In this document: one piece after another, positions 25,695-35,757 of the stretch
How positions within the stretch are numbered: the first letter of the stretch is position 1
Layout: the number at the start of each line of letters is the position of its first letter
From: JANXXV01 sp038200305
Lineage (GTDB): Bacteria; Acidobacteriota; Terriglobia; Bryobacterales; Bryobacteraceae
Assembly: GCA_038200305.1 (NCBI GenBank)
Contig: JBBPYD010000065.1
Span: 5,362-69,361, forward strand
Length of the DNA: 64,000 nt
Reading direction: 5' to 3'
Made by a program: the position numbers and the translations under genes
The notes under the pieces: model-generated
Told to the model about the DNA's origin: nothing
What the model saw: only the letters and a program-made list of their open reading frames with translations
Databases searched by the model: none

Positions 25695-27539
25695 TTAGCG
25701 GATAACATCTGCCTCGCGGCGGGATTTAGCCTGAAACGGAAGACGGATTCGCAGAACGCGTTCGCGATCCCGCTCCTCAGAGAGAGCCCTGGTACGCGCG
25801 CGGAGGAGATCTTCGAGGGAGATCATTCCCAGCAGCTTTCGATCCGGACTTCTATCAACCACTGGAAATCTGGTTAGTCCTTTGTCGGCCATGCGCGAGA
25901 CGACGATACGCAAGGGCTCATCTGGATACGCCATCACCGGCTCGGAATTCATATGCTCGCGGATAGATTGAGGACTCTTTTCGTGCGCATCGCTCGAAAG
26001 CAGCTTGGCCAAGATCTTGCGGGAAAGCACACCGGCAAGCCGGTTCTGGTCATCCACGACCGGGTACAGGTGTTGGCCGTGCTGGCGGTGCGACGTATTC
26101 ATCAGGTGGCGTGCGTCGTCAAGAGAGTGATCGGCGGAAAATGCAATCAAGCTGGTACGCATGGTTTCCTTCGCCAGCAGGATTTCCAGCGGATCCATTG
26201 AGTATTCCCTGCTCAGGTGGAAACCGCGGCGCGCGATCTTTTCCGTAAGAATGGAGCGTTTCAAAGCCAGCACGGTGGTAGCGTGAGCGAGGAAACAGGC
26301 GACCATTAGCGGTACTATCATGTTGATTCGTGCGTGAGCTCAATGGCGAATACGATTGCGGTCAGGGGGGAGCGCATGGTACCGCCAAGAATTGCGCCCA
26401 TACTGACTAGCGGCCAGAAACCCAGGCCAAGGGACGGCAGGAACATCCCTTCCACGCCGCCGAGGGCCGCGCCCATCATCAGTAATGGCGCGAGGACTCC
26501 ACCGGACGTTCCCGATCCAAGAGCGACAACCCATATAATGGACTTCACCAGCAAGACGCCTGCGATGACAGTCCTTGGTACATCCGATTGAAGAAATGCC
26601 GCGATCGTTTCGAAGCCGATCCCAAGCGCCTGCGGGAAGATCAATCCACCGGCGCCGATCACCAAGCCACCAATAGCGGGCCACCACATCCAATGGATTG
26701 GTAATTTCTGAAACGCATCCTCCGCCGCGTATACGCCTGCTGGGAGCACGATGGAGAGCAGGCCCGCCAGTAAACCCGCGGCCACGCATCCCTTCAGCCC
26801 CTCCGGGCCAATAAATGCGGGATGCGCTGGAACAGGAAAGAGTGGACCGAGGCCGAGCAGGCAGCGGCGGGCTGCGCCGGCGGTAATACTTGCCAACGCT
26901 ACCGGTATTGCGCTCCGCGGCTTCCACTCAAACAGGAGGAGCTCAATACCAGCAACACCGATGCCAGCGGCGCAGCAAACGTCGCCGACATACCTGCGGC
27001 GGCTCCGGCAACCAACAAGTTTTCCGTTCGGTGCTGGTGAGATGAAAGAACTGGGCGACGATGGAGCCGAATGTTCCACCAGTCATGATGATTGGACCTT
27101 CCGCGCCGAACGGTCCGCCCGAGCCAATTGAAATGGCCGAAGCGATCGGCTTCAAGACGGCAAGCCGCGGCGCCACACGGCTGCCGTTGATCAAAATGGA
27201 TTCGATTGCTTCCGGAATCCCGTGTCCTCGAATTCTCTCGGAGCCGTAGCGCGCCATAAATCCAATCACGAGTGCTCCAATCACGGGCACACCGGCCGCA
27301 AACAGACCAAGATGATTGCCCACCGGTGAAACGAGCGACGCATCCCAGCGCTGAAAGTAGAAGAGGTTTGTAAACAATCCGATGAGCCGAAGAAGTCCCC
27401 ATGCGACCAGGGTGCTCAATAAGCCGATGACAATGGCGAGAGCCGATATCGGGATCAGGCGGAGCGATTTAGTGAGGTCGCCAAGTACACCCGATTCGAC
27501 GGCGTCGCGTTCATCTTCGATCGCTCGAGTTCGGCTCAT
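25695..27539 (-). pseudogene. ClC-type chloride channel with CBS pair, three frameshifts
   Basis: Encodes a ClC chloride channel or antiporter. Frame one (27539-~27033) covers the N-terminal half with GSGGPFGAEGPIIMTGG and GHGIPEA. A one-base loss near 27032 shifts to AGAAAGMSATFAAPLASV. Another shift near 26945 leads to ELLLFEWKPRSAIP and onward to SGTSGGVLAPLLMMG. A third shift near 26323 separates THE from INMIVPL; one A of a short A-run appears lost. The last part is a pair of CBS domains (LYPVVDDQNRLAGVL; RFPVVDRSPDRKLLG). The start overlaps the marR stop (ATGA). Real decay or sequence errors are both possible. Confidence 0.85.
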
Positions 27540-27994
27540 GCGACCTCCTTGTGCCGTTGTTGCAGTGAAGCCATAAGTTTCTTTAAAGCTTTGGCGAGCT
27601 CTGGCCCGGTGGTCTCCAGTTCTTCGTGATGCGCAACGGAGAGTTTACTTAGCAGTTTCTCACCCACAGGCGTTAACGTTACGATCACTTCACGCCGACC
27701 TTCCGAACCGTGCGTCTTCTTGATAGCGCCACGCTCGCATGACCGATTTATTAACTCGACGGCGCTGTGGTGCTGGATCAACAGGCGGGAAGCCAGTTCG
27801 GCGATGGTAGGACGCTGACCGGGAGGCAATCCCTTGATAGCGAGCAGAAGCTGATGCTGCTGTGATTCCAGGTGATTCGCGCGGGCAGCCTGCCCACTGA
27901 AGTGGAGAAACTTCCGAATTTGGTAGCGAAACTCGGCCAGAGATGGATACTCGGCGATGGAGAGATCGCCGGAAGAGGAGGGTTGATCGCTCAT
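27536..27994 (-). CDS. MarR-family transcriptional regulator
   Basis: A 152-residue winged-helix repressor. The DNA-binding core is visible as TIAELASRLLIQHHSAVELINR followed by the wing GRREVIVTLTPVGEKLL; flanking helices form the dimer interface. Its stop overlaps the chloride channel start and a GGAGG site lies inside its last codons, so the two are an operon and the channel may be its target. A small palindrome, TCGTATCACGA at 28001-28011, sits seven bases before its start and could be its own operator. Confidence 0.88.
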   Translation of the reverse strand: MSDQPSSSGDLSIAEYPSLAEFRYQIRKFLHFSGQAARANHLESQQHQLLLAIKGLPPGQRPTIAELASRLLIQHHSAVELINRSCERGAIKKTHGSEGRREVIVTLTPVGEKLLSKLSVAHHEELETTGPELAKALKKLMASLQQRHKEVA

Positions 27995-28000
27995 ATTTAT

Positions 28001-28011
28001 CTCGTATCACG
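28001..28011. promoter_or_regulatory. Possible MarR operator
   Basis: TCGT-ATC-ACGA is a short palindrome immediately upstream of the marR ATG (27994). Its position suits autorepression, but four-base arms are easily found by chance. Confidence 0.25.
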
Positions 28012-28090
28012 ACATTGTTGACCAAAGTATCTCCCAGAACTGCGGTAGCAGTTGCATTTGAGTTATCGCGAGGTATATAGTACTCGAAGC

Positions 28091-28119
28091 TGACCGGCAG
28101 GGGTGATATTTGCCGGTCA
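28091..28119 (+). promoter_or_regulatory. 9-base inverted repeat before the TonB receptor
   Basis: TGACCGGCA (28091-28099) and TGCCGGTCA (28111-28119) pair perfectly across 11 bases. The repeat ends 19 bases before the preferred TTG start at 28139. It could be a repressor site or a 5' untranslated hairpin; a GTG at 28103 that would start a longer protein lies in the loop. Confidence 0.45.
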
Positions 28120-28138
28120 AATTTCGGGGGCTTCCGGT

Positions 28139-31100
28139 TTGAAAAGACTTTTTTATTTACTCGTCATTCCTGCGCTGTTATCAGGACAAGAATTTCGCGC
28201 CACGGTGACAGGCCGAATTACCGACCAGTCCGGAGCGGCAATCGCGAACGTGCCTGTACCGGTACGCAATATCGATACGAATGAAGTCGGCGCCGGGGTA
28301 ACCGATAACCAGGGGAATTATACGGTGCCATTCCTGCGGCCTGGCAAGTACTCCGTGACTGTTGAGGCACCTGGGTTCAAGAAAGCTGTTCGCCATGGGT
28401 TGGTTTTGAACGTCGGCCAAACCGCGACCATCAATATCAGTCTGGAAGTAGGCGCTGCGACCGATCAGGTCACGGTGACCGCGGAAACACCGTTGCTCGA
28501 AACGGCGAAAGCAGACCGGGGGACCGTTATCGATGAGCAGGACGTGCGCGAACTTCCCTTGAATGCGCGCAATCCGTTCATGCTTTCTATTTTGTCGGCG
28601 GGAGTTAATTATAACTGCAATATCATCTATCAGCGCCCGTTCGATAACGGCGCGATTGCGACGTGGAGTTCAACGGAAGCTGGAACAGCAACAACGAGTT
28701 TCTGCTGGACGGCGCGCCGAATAACGCGCAGGCCGGCGGCAACAATATTGCATTGGTGCCTCCTGTCGATTCGGTGCAGGAATTCAAGATTCAGACCAAC
28801 TCCTTCGATGCGCAATACGGCAAGACGATGGGCGGAATCGTCAACGTTTCACTGAAGGGTGGAACGAATCAAGTGCATGGCACGCTGTATGAATTCGCGC
28901 GCCGCAATCAGTGGGATGCGAATTCATTCCAAAACAATGCCCGAGGCGTTCCGAAGGTGGCGCACTTCCTGGATCAATACGGCGGCGCGATAGGCGGCCC
29001 TGTGTATATTCCGAAGTTGTACGATGGCCGGAATAAGAGCTTTTTCTTCGTGAATTATGAAGGCTATCGCGAAGGCACGCCCACTCCGCTATTCCTGAAC
29101 GTGCCAGCACCTGAAATGCTGCAAGGGGATTTCAGCAAACTTAAGGATGGGAACGGGAACAAGATCACTATTTACGATCCTCTGACAGGCCGCGACGTGA
29201 ACGGCACATGGACGCGCGACGCGTTCCCGAACAACATCATTCCCGCAAACAGGATCAGCCCGATTGCACAGAAAATTCTGGGGTATCAGCCGAAGCCGAA
29301 CACGGTGACGCCTGGTCAGGCGTATACGACGCAAAACTTCTTCGTGGCCGGCGGCGAGAACCTGGATAAAGACGACTTCTATAACCTGGTGATCAAACTG
29401 GATCAGAATTTTGGAGATCGTCACCATGTCTTCTTCCGGCACGCCAGTAACGACCGGACTGAAATGCGTTCGACGAACGGACTGAAAGGCGTTGCTGAAG
29501 ATGGTCCGCTGCCATTGAAGCGTGTCAACGATGCTTACGTGATTGACTGGGTCGGCACGTTGCAGCCAACCCTGATAGCCAACTTTCGGATCTCGTTCAA
29601 CCGGTATCTGGATCCCTCGTACGGTCATGGTAACGAGGGCTTCGACCTGTCGACGCTCGGTTTTCCAAAGAGCCTGGTGGGCCAGTTGCCGGGCATCCCT
29701 TCATTCGGCCGCTATGAGTTCAGCGGCTATAACAGTCTGGGCCGTTACTACGGTGGAAGCTGGACCAATACCTGGGCTGCACATCCTACTCTCACGTGGA
29801 TTCACAGTTCACAGACGATCAAGGCCGGCATCGATATGCGTTGGATCCAATACGCTACTAAGAGCGTAGGCAATCCGTTCCGCCTCTTTTTCGACAAGAA
29901 TGCAACCCGCAAGGAATACAATCGCGACGACTTATCGAGTGGCGATGCCATCGCCAGCGCTCTTCTCGGCGTTCCAAGTATCACCAATAACAACAGCTCG
30001 ATCGATTACAATGCCTTCCCTGCCTATATGTACCGTTACATTGCTCCCTATGTTCAGGACGACTGGAAGGTCAACCGGAAGCTGACGGTGAACCTTGGCC
30101 TCCGATGGGATTTCAACATTTCGGCAAACGAACGCTACAACCGCCTCTCCGCCGGTTTTGATCCGAACGCTGTCAACCCGGTTGACAAGCTGATCGACCG
30201 CACCAAGTTTCCGAATTTTCCAACCATCAAAGGTGTTTTACTCTTTGCCGGGCAAAATGGAGCGAATACCAGGGCCAGCAAGATTGACTACACAGCCATT
30301 CAACCGCGCGTTGGCTTCGCGTATCAGATCACCGAAAAGCTCGTGATGCGAGGCGGTGTTGGCAAGTATTATCTCAATCCGAACAATGACGACCTCCAAA
30401 GCCCAGGTTTCAACTTCAACACTCCGCTGCTGAACTCGAATGATGGGGGACGTACGTTTATACCCGCTATTCTGAACAACTCATTCCCGAACGGACCGAC
30501 TATCCCTCCGGGAAGCTCGTTGGGGGCTTTGTCCTATCTCGGACGAGGACCGCAGTTCTTCGACCAGAACTTCCATCTGCCATATGTCTATCAGTTCTCG
30601 TATGGCTTCCAGTACGCGCTGAGCCACGGCTCCACGATTGAAGCGTCTTACGTTGGCAATCGCACCTACAAGTTGGAATCCGATATGGATTACAACGAGC
30701 CTAACCTCGCCTTCCGTAAGAAATGCAACCCGCTGGAAGGCGGCGATCCAGCCTACTGCGATCAACTTGTCGACAACCCATTCTTCGGGCTACCTCAGTT
30801 CGCGGGCACGAATCTCGGGTCGAATCAGCAGATCTCCCGCTTCGATCTGAATCGGCCATTTCCGCAATTTGCCGGCTTCAAAGAAAAGGGCCGCAATGAT
30901 GGGCACGTATGGTACAACAGCCTGCAAGTCACTTACAACCAGCGAGTGAAAGGCGGACTGAATATGACCGCCGCGTACACGTTCGCAAAAATGATTGAGC
31001 GCTGGGGCTTTCTAGAGCCGCAAGCCGGAGTTTTGCAGCAAGGCGTCTACCCGTGGGACCGTCCACAAAGCCTTTAAGGTGGGAACCGTCTGGGAACTGC

Positions 31101-31678
31101 CGTTCGGAAAAGGGCGCAAGTTCTTGAATAGTTCGAATGCGTTCTTTAGCCGTGTGACCAGCAGATGGCAGCACACCATGATCTTCCAATACACGTCAGG
31201 GCGCCCGTGGGACATGAACAACAATAACGTCGCGTACCTGAAAGAAGCCAAGCTCGGCAATATCGACTGGACTGCCCCCCAGATACGCGGCGTAGCGCCG
31301 TGCGTTGGCCGGTACAATGCCGATAACACCATTAGCCTGCAACCGTACAGTGTTGCCTATGGCTGCAAGGATTACAACTTTTTGATCCTGCCACGCTACG
31401 CTCCGCATGAGGCGCCCTATCGCGATGGCCGGCTGCGCGGCGATGCCGAACCGCAGTTCGATATGTCCATCAACAAGACCACGAGGATCACGGAGCGAAC
31501 ATCGGTTCAGTTCCGCGCCGAGGCGTTCAACGTCTTCAACAAATTCTATATTCCGCTGGAGAACTTCGTCAATGACCCGAATAGCGTCAATTATGGGTCC
31601 ATCATCAAGGGAACGGTGTCACAGGGCAATGCGAATTTCCCGCGACAAATCCAATTTGCGGTGAAGTTTATTTATTGA
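28139..31678 (+). pseudogene. Oar-like TonB-dependent receptor, two frameshifts
   Basis: Encodes a roughly 1,180-residue outer-membrane receptor of the acidobacterial Oar/CarboxypepD_reg-TonB type. After a signal peptide (KRLFYLLVIPALLSGQ) comes the carboxypeptidase regulatory-like domain (TVTGRITDQSGAAIANV), then the plug (ELPLNARNPFMLS; NNEFLLDGAPNN) and the barrel to the final aromatic-ending strand QIQFAVKFIY. The frame shifts near 28653 (one base lost in ATWS-NGSW) and again near 31073 (one extra base, probably in a T-run, before KVGTVWELPFGKGR). The shifts cancel in phase. The start TTG 28139 gives the best signal peptide; GTG 28103 is possible. Confidence 0.85.
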
Positions 31679-32925
31679 CGTTTGACGTAGATAGCGAAGC
31701 TGTCAAATAGCGGCTCTTTGTTGCCGCGAGCGACACGAAGCAGGCGGGCTTGCACTGGTTTCAAACCGAGCGAGCCCGCATCACTTTCAATCTCCGGCCG
31801 GAGATCGTTATGTATAAAATACCCGCCCGGCTTCATCATCCCCGTAATATTAATCAGAGCAAGCGCCAGTTCCTTCGAGTTGAAATAGAGCAGCACGTTA
31901 GTCATCACGACCAGATCGAACGGAGGTCCGGTGAGACGCTCCGTCAGGATATTCAGTTGCGTGGCTGAAATCGACCGCGCGACCTCCTTCCGAACCTCAA
32001 TCGTGTTCCCACGCCGGTTTCCAATGGATGTCCCCAGGTTTGCGAAGTAACGCGCATACTCCTCGTCGGATGGTCTTGAGATCAGCTTCAGAGCGGGTTG
32101 CTTGCGGCCGGGAAACTCATTGATGAACGCGGCCACCCTGGGATTGATATCGAGACAATGCACTCTGAGGTCCCGGCTGTTTGCCAGTTTGAGGCCGATC
32201 AATGCATCTGCCAGCGCGTACGGTTGATAGCTCTGCGGAGGCAGATCGTCGAACAGATCGGTTCGCGGTGCGAAGTCGAGTCCAGGGCCAATCACAAGCG
32301 CGCGCTGGATAAATAGCTTCGGATTGAGAGCCTTCAAGACCGCGAGGCCATTCCACACCGCGTAATTCGCTTCCACTTGCGTGTCCGTGCTGTGCCCGCG
32401 CGATTGATAGAGCCCGGATACCTGGGACTTCGGCGTGCGAAATTCCTTCTCATATAGGAATCTCATGGCCCGTGAGTACTCAGCAAGCAATGATTCACGG
32501 GTCGGTTTCAGCCGGATTCGCAGGTCGGCCAAACGGCCGTCCGCGGACAAGGGAGCTTTCAGGAAATCCATGATTCTGCGCCGGACCTCGGGCGGCACCT
32601 GGCGTCTGTCTTCGAAGTCCCTGGCGCTAAGAGCAGGCTCAATCCGGGCCTCGCTGGTGAAACGCGTGGATTGCAGAACGTAGAAGATCAGGTGATCGCT
32701 CTCGCCTTCGCGAAGACGCGCGGCGGTGCTTTTCTCGATATCGGCGAGTGTGCCGTTCAGGTCAGAAAAGAGATCTTGGAACGCAGGTAGAAGATCCTTT
32801 TTCTGGGTGCCCCGTTTCTCAAATGGCGGTGCCGATAGGAGCGTGGCGCACACCACTGCCACTGCAATCCGTCCCAAGCCGGCCGCTGCTGCATTCATGT
32901 GGACAGATCCTGTACCCACGAACAT
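31672..32925 (-). CDS. Class I methyltransferase-like protein with signal-peptide-like N-terminus
   Basis: A 417-residue protein. Its C-terminal half resembles Rossmann SAM-dependent methyltransferases: LVIGPGLDFAP as motif I, VHCLDINPRV as the acidic ribose-binding strand, and VVMTNVLLYFNSKELALALIN plus MMKPGGYFIHND, close to CheR-type enzymes. The N-terminus (MNAAAAGLGRIAVAVVCATLLSAPP) looks like a signal peptide, which is odd because SAM is cytoplasmic. The middle (residues 45-170) is unassigned. ATG 32925 overlaps the glycerate kinase stop (TAATG); ATG 32898 would give a cleaner signal peptide. Target unknown. Its 3' end overlaps the convergent TonB gene by seven bases. Confidence 0.6.
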   Translation of the reverse strand: MFVGTGSVHMNAAAAGLGRIAVAVVCATLLSAPPFEKRGTQKKDLLPAFQDLFSDLNGTLADIEKSTAARLREGESDHLIFYVLQSTRFTSEARIEPALSARDFEDRRQVPPEVRRRIMDFLKAPLSADGRLADLRIRLKPTRESLLAEYSRAMRFLYEKEFRTPKSQVSGLYQSRGHSTDTQVEANYAVWNGLAVLKALNPKLFIQRALVIGPGLDFAPRTDLFDDLPPQSYQPYALADALIGLKLANSRDLRVHCLDINPRVAAFINEFPGRKQPALKLISRPSDEEYARYFANLGTSIGNRRGNTIEVRKEVARSISATQLNILTERLTGPPFDLVVMTNVLLYFNSKELALALINITGMMKPGGYFIHNDLRPEIESDAGSLGLKPVQARLLRVARGNKEPLFDSFAIYVKRQ

Positions 32926-34292
32926 TACGGTTTCCCGCCAGGTTTAGGGCGCGTTAGTATCAGGCGGATATCCATCACATTCGTGCCGGTGGGTCCGGTT
33001 TTGATCAAGTCTCCCAGGGGCTCAAAGAAATGGTACGAGTCATTGCGATCAAGGAAATTCTTCGCGTCCATGCCTCTGCTTAAGGCTCGGGAGATGGTGG
33101 TGCTGTCGCAGATGGCGCCTGCTGCATCGGTGGGGCCATCGGTTCCATCGGTGCCTCCGCTGAGTATGCATACGCCTGGGAGATCCGCGATATCGATGGC
33201 CGCGGCCAATGCGAATTCCTGATTGCGGCCGCCCTTGCCTTCCCCTTGAATGGTTACCGTGGTTTCGCCGCCTGAGATGACGCAGGCCGGCGCTTTCAGG
33301 GGCCGGCCGTGCAGCATAATTTCGCGGGCAATGGCCGCGTGCATATGGGCGATTTCGCGTGTTTCCCCTTCGATGTAGCTGGACAGGATCATTGGACGGA
33401 AGCCTTGCTTGCGAGCCTCTACAGCCGCGGCATCCAGAGCGAGTTGATTGCTGCCGGTAATGAGATTTTGCGTGTTGGCGATCTCTTTCGGAGTATCTGG
33501 GATGCCGCCTTTCACGCCTTCTTCGATGCGATGGCGAATGGACGAATGGACTCGATTCAGAAGCTTGTATTTCTTGAGGATCTGTTTTGCATCGGCAAAG
33601 GTGGAGGAGTCCGGCGCGGTGGGGCCGGAGCCGATTACACCGGGATCGTCGCCAATCACATCGGACAGAATGAGAGAGAGGACTCGCGCGGGTTGAGCGA
33701 GCGCCGCAAGCCGCCCTCCCTTAATGCTGGAGATGTGCTTACGGACAGCGTTTATCTCATTTATGTTCGCGCCGGACCGCAGCAGGAGTTCGGTTGCCTG
33801 TTGTTTTTCCGCGAGCGTGATGGGCTGAGCGGGAAACGGTAGCAGCGCAGAGGCGCCTCCGGAGATAAGGCAAATGAGCAGATCGTTTTTACCTGCTTTC
33901 GCGGCAATGCGGCCAATCTCCTGAGCGCCCTGCACACCGCTTTCATCTGGTACAGGATGGCCACATTCGTTCAAGTGAATGTAACGAAGTTCGGCGGCGT
34001 GCCCGTACTTTATATTGAGAAAGCCCTGGGTGATGCGTTTGCCGAGTATACTCTCAACGGCAACGGCCATTGCGGCGCTGGCCTTCCCTGCCCCCACCAC
34101 ATAGATGTTGTTAATACCAGAGAGAGAATAATGTTGCTTGCCTGCGCGCAGTATGCCGTTCCGCAGGGAAAGGTGGCGCATCACGGCCTCAGCGGGTCCG
34201 GCGGCCTTGAGGGCGGCCTTGAAAATCGCGAAGGCTTGTTTGCGCATCCGCGGCTGCGTCACACGCGGTTTGATTATTCGCGATTGGATCAT
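32925..34292 (-). CDS. Glycerate 2-kinase (MOFRL family)
   Basis: A 455-residue kinase of the GckA/TtuD family that phosphorylates D-glycerate to 2-phosphoglycerate. VVGAGKASAAMA near residue 67 and LICLISGGASALL are the nucleotide-side loops; SDVIGDDPGVIGSGPT and the C-terminal MOFRL block GGRNQEFALAAAI, then SGGTDGTDGPTDAAGA, are diagnostic. It starts inside the shikimate kinase stop (ATGA) and ends overlapping the next start, so translation is coupled. It channels glycerate into lower glycolysis. Confidence 0.9.
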   Translation of the reverse strand: MIQSRIIKPRVTQPRMRKQAFAIFKAALKAAGPAEAVMRHLSLRNGILRAGKQHYSLSGINNIYVVGAGKASAAMAVAVESILGKRITQGFLNIKYGHAAELRYIHLNECGHPVPDESGVQGAQEIGRIAAKAGKNDLLICLISGGASALLPFPAQPITLAEKQQATELLLRSGANINEINAVRKHISSIKGGRLAALAQPARVLSLILSDVIGDDPGVIGSGPTAPDSSTFADAKQILKKYKLLNRVHSSIRHRIEEGVKGGIPDTPKEIANTQNLITGSNQLALDAAAVEARKQGFRPMILSSYIEGETREIAHMHAAIAREIMLHGRPLKAPACVISGGETTVTIQGEGKGGRNQEFALAAAIDIADLPGVCILSGGTDGTDGPTDAAGAICDSTTISRALSRGMDAKNFLDRNDSYHFFEPLGDLIKTGPTGTNVMDIRLILTRPKPGGKP

Positions 34293-34819
34293 TCAAAGAT
34301 GGGGAGATGCAGAATCTGTTGCAGAGCCAGGCGGGAATTGTCTTCGGAAATTTCGATGCGGTATTCCGCCTTGGCATAGAACTCGCGCCGGGACTGAAAT
34401 AATTCGGCGAAACGTTCCGCGTTCCTGGCTAGCGGGCGATGATTTGTTAAGCTGACGCGTTTGCGGACGACGGGGAAATCGGCATCCAGCCAGATGGTGA
34501 CGCCATTATTTTCCAGGAGATCGATGTTGGTTTGCCGGGTGAACGCGCCGCCGCCGAGTGCGATCACCATCGGGTTTCCAGACTGGATCTTGCGGACACG
34601 CTGGCGGATGGCCTCGGTCTCGATGGTGCGAAACTCCTGCTCGCCCCGGTTGGTAAAGAGATCGGCGATGGAGGTTTTTGAGACTGCCTCAATGTCATCG
34701 TCGATGTCGACAAAGCGCCATCCGATCTGGTCAGCGAGCATGCGGCCGACGGTGGACTTGCCGGAGCCCATGAAGCCGACGAGATAAATGCCCGGAGTAC
34801 GTTTCAGCTTGAGGATCAT
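34289..34819 (-). CDS. aroK: Shikimate kinase
   Basis: A 176-residue P-loop kinase forming shikimate 3-phosphate in aromatic amino acid synthesis. Walker A is GFMGSGKST, the shikimate-binding DIDDDIE and the invariant GGGAF (ALGGGAFTRQ) follow, and the lid has NHRPLA. The ATG at 34819 overlaps the SDR stop as ATGA; a longer frame to 34840 adds seven residues with no support. Other shikimate pathway genes are not nearby. Confidence 0.92.
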   Translation of the reverse strand: MILKLKRTPGIYLVGFMGSGKSTVGRMLADQIGWRFVDIDDDIEAVSKTSIADLFTNRGEQEFRTIETEAIRQRVRKIQSGNPMVIALGGGAFTRQTNIDLLENNGVTIWLDADFPVVRKRVSLTNHRPLARNAERFAELFQSRREFYAKAEYRIEISEDNSRLALQQILHLPIFE

Positions 34820-35601
34820 TGGCTTGATTCCCGCTTCCAATAAATGCTTTCAAGCCGGTGGTCCATGGTGGACGGGAAAAGGCGCTGCAGAGCGATCAGT
34901 ATCCAGCCGGACTTGGGCGTCACGACGGTTCGGGCATTGCGTTCCAGTCCCCGGGCGATATCTTCGGCGCATTTTTCGGCAGTGATGGCCCACTTTTGAT
35001 TCCAGCCGGCGAGATCGGGCGGGCGGCCGGCTAGAACATTGCGTTGGAAGCCGGTTTTTACGTAGCCGGGACAGACGGTCATGGCATGAATTCCGTCGCG
35101 GCGAAGCTCCATGCGGAGGCCGTCGGTCATAGCTCCCAGGGCGTATTTAGTAGCGGAGTAAAGAGTGAACCAGGGGAGAGTGATCTTGCCGCCGATGGAG
35201 CCTATGTTGACAATGGCTCCGCCGCCGGACAGCTTCATGTGAGGAACCGCGCGCTGGATGAGATCGAGCGGTGCGAACACGTTGAGTTCAAACATGGCGC
35301 GGACCGAAGCGGGATCGGCGCGGTGCGCGGGCTGATAGAGTCCGATTCCGGCGTTGTTGATGAGAATGTCGATGCGGCCGTAGTGGGCGAGAGTACGTTC
35401 GATGATGGCGGCGCGGGTGTTACCGTCAAGAAGATCGCCGGCGGTGATCAGCGCATCGCCGCCGCCTACGGATTCGAGCTTTTGTTGGGAACGAGCGGTA
35501 AGAGAGAGCAGAGCACCGCGGCTGCGGAATGCAGAGACGCAAGCCGCGCCGATGCCCTCAGACGCGCCGGTGACGACAACAACCTTGTTGTTAATTTGCA
35601 T
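34816..35601 (-). CDS. Short-chain dehydrogenase/reductase
   Basis: A 261-residue classical SDR. The NAD(P)-binding TGASEGIG is at residues 11-18, NNAG near 86, and the catalytic Ser-Tyr-Lys set is in GSIGG, then YSATK. The C-terminus (about 235-261) is basic and aromatic and may contact membrane, as in SDRs acting on lipids or steroids. Substrate unknown. First gene of the four-gene leftward operon with aroK, glycerate kinase and the methyltransferase-like gene. Confidence 0.85.
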   Translation of the reverse strand: MQINNKVVVVTGASEGIGAACVSAFRSRGALLSLTARSQQKLESVGGGDALITAGDLLDGNTRAAIIERTLAHYGRIDILINNAGIGLYQPAHRADPASVRAMFELNVFAPLDLIQRAVPHMKLSGGGAIVNIGSIGGKITLPWFTLYSATKYALGAMTDGLRMELRRDGIHAMTVCPGYVKTGFQRNVLAGRPPDLAGWNQKWAITAEKCAEDIARGLERNARTVVTPKSGWILIALQRLFPSTMDHRLESIYWKRESSQ

Positions 35602-35757
35602 CTATGAAATTGCCGGATCTGGGTTGGGACGACATAATAGTACCTCATCTGCCATCGCCCCCCGAAAGGATTCAGCTCATAAAACATAGTAAGGTATTTG
35701 TACGCACTGAGCCATGTCACTTGCCTGAAACGCTACCAGCTTTGTCTGGGGGCGACA

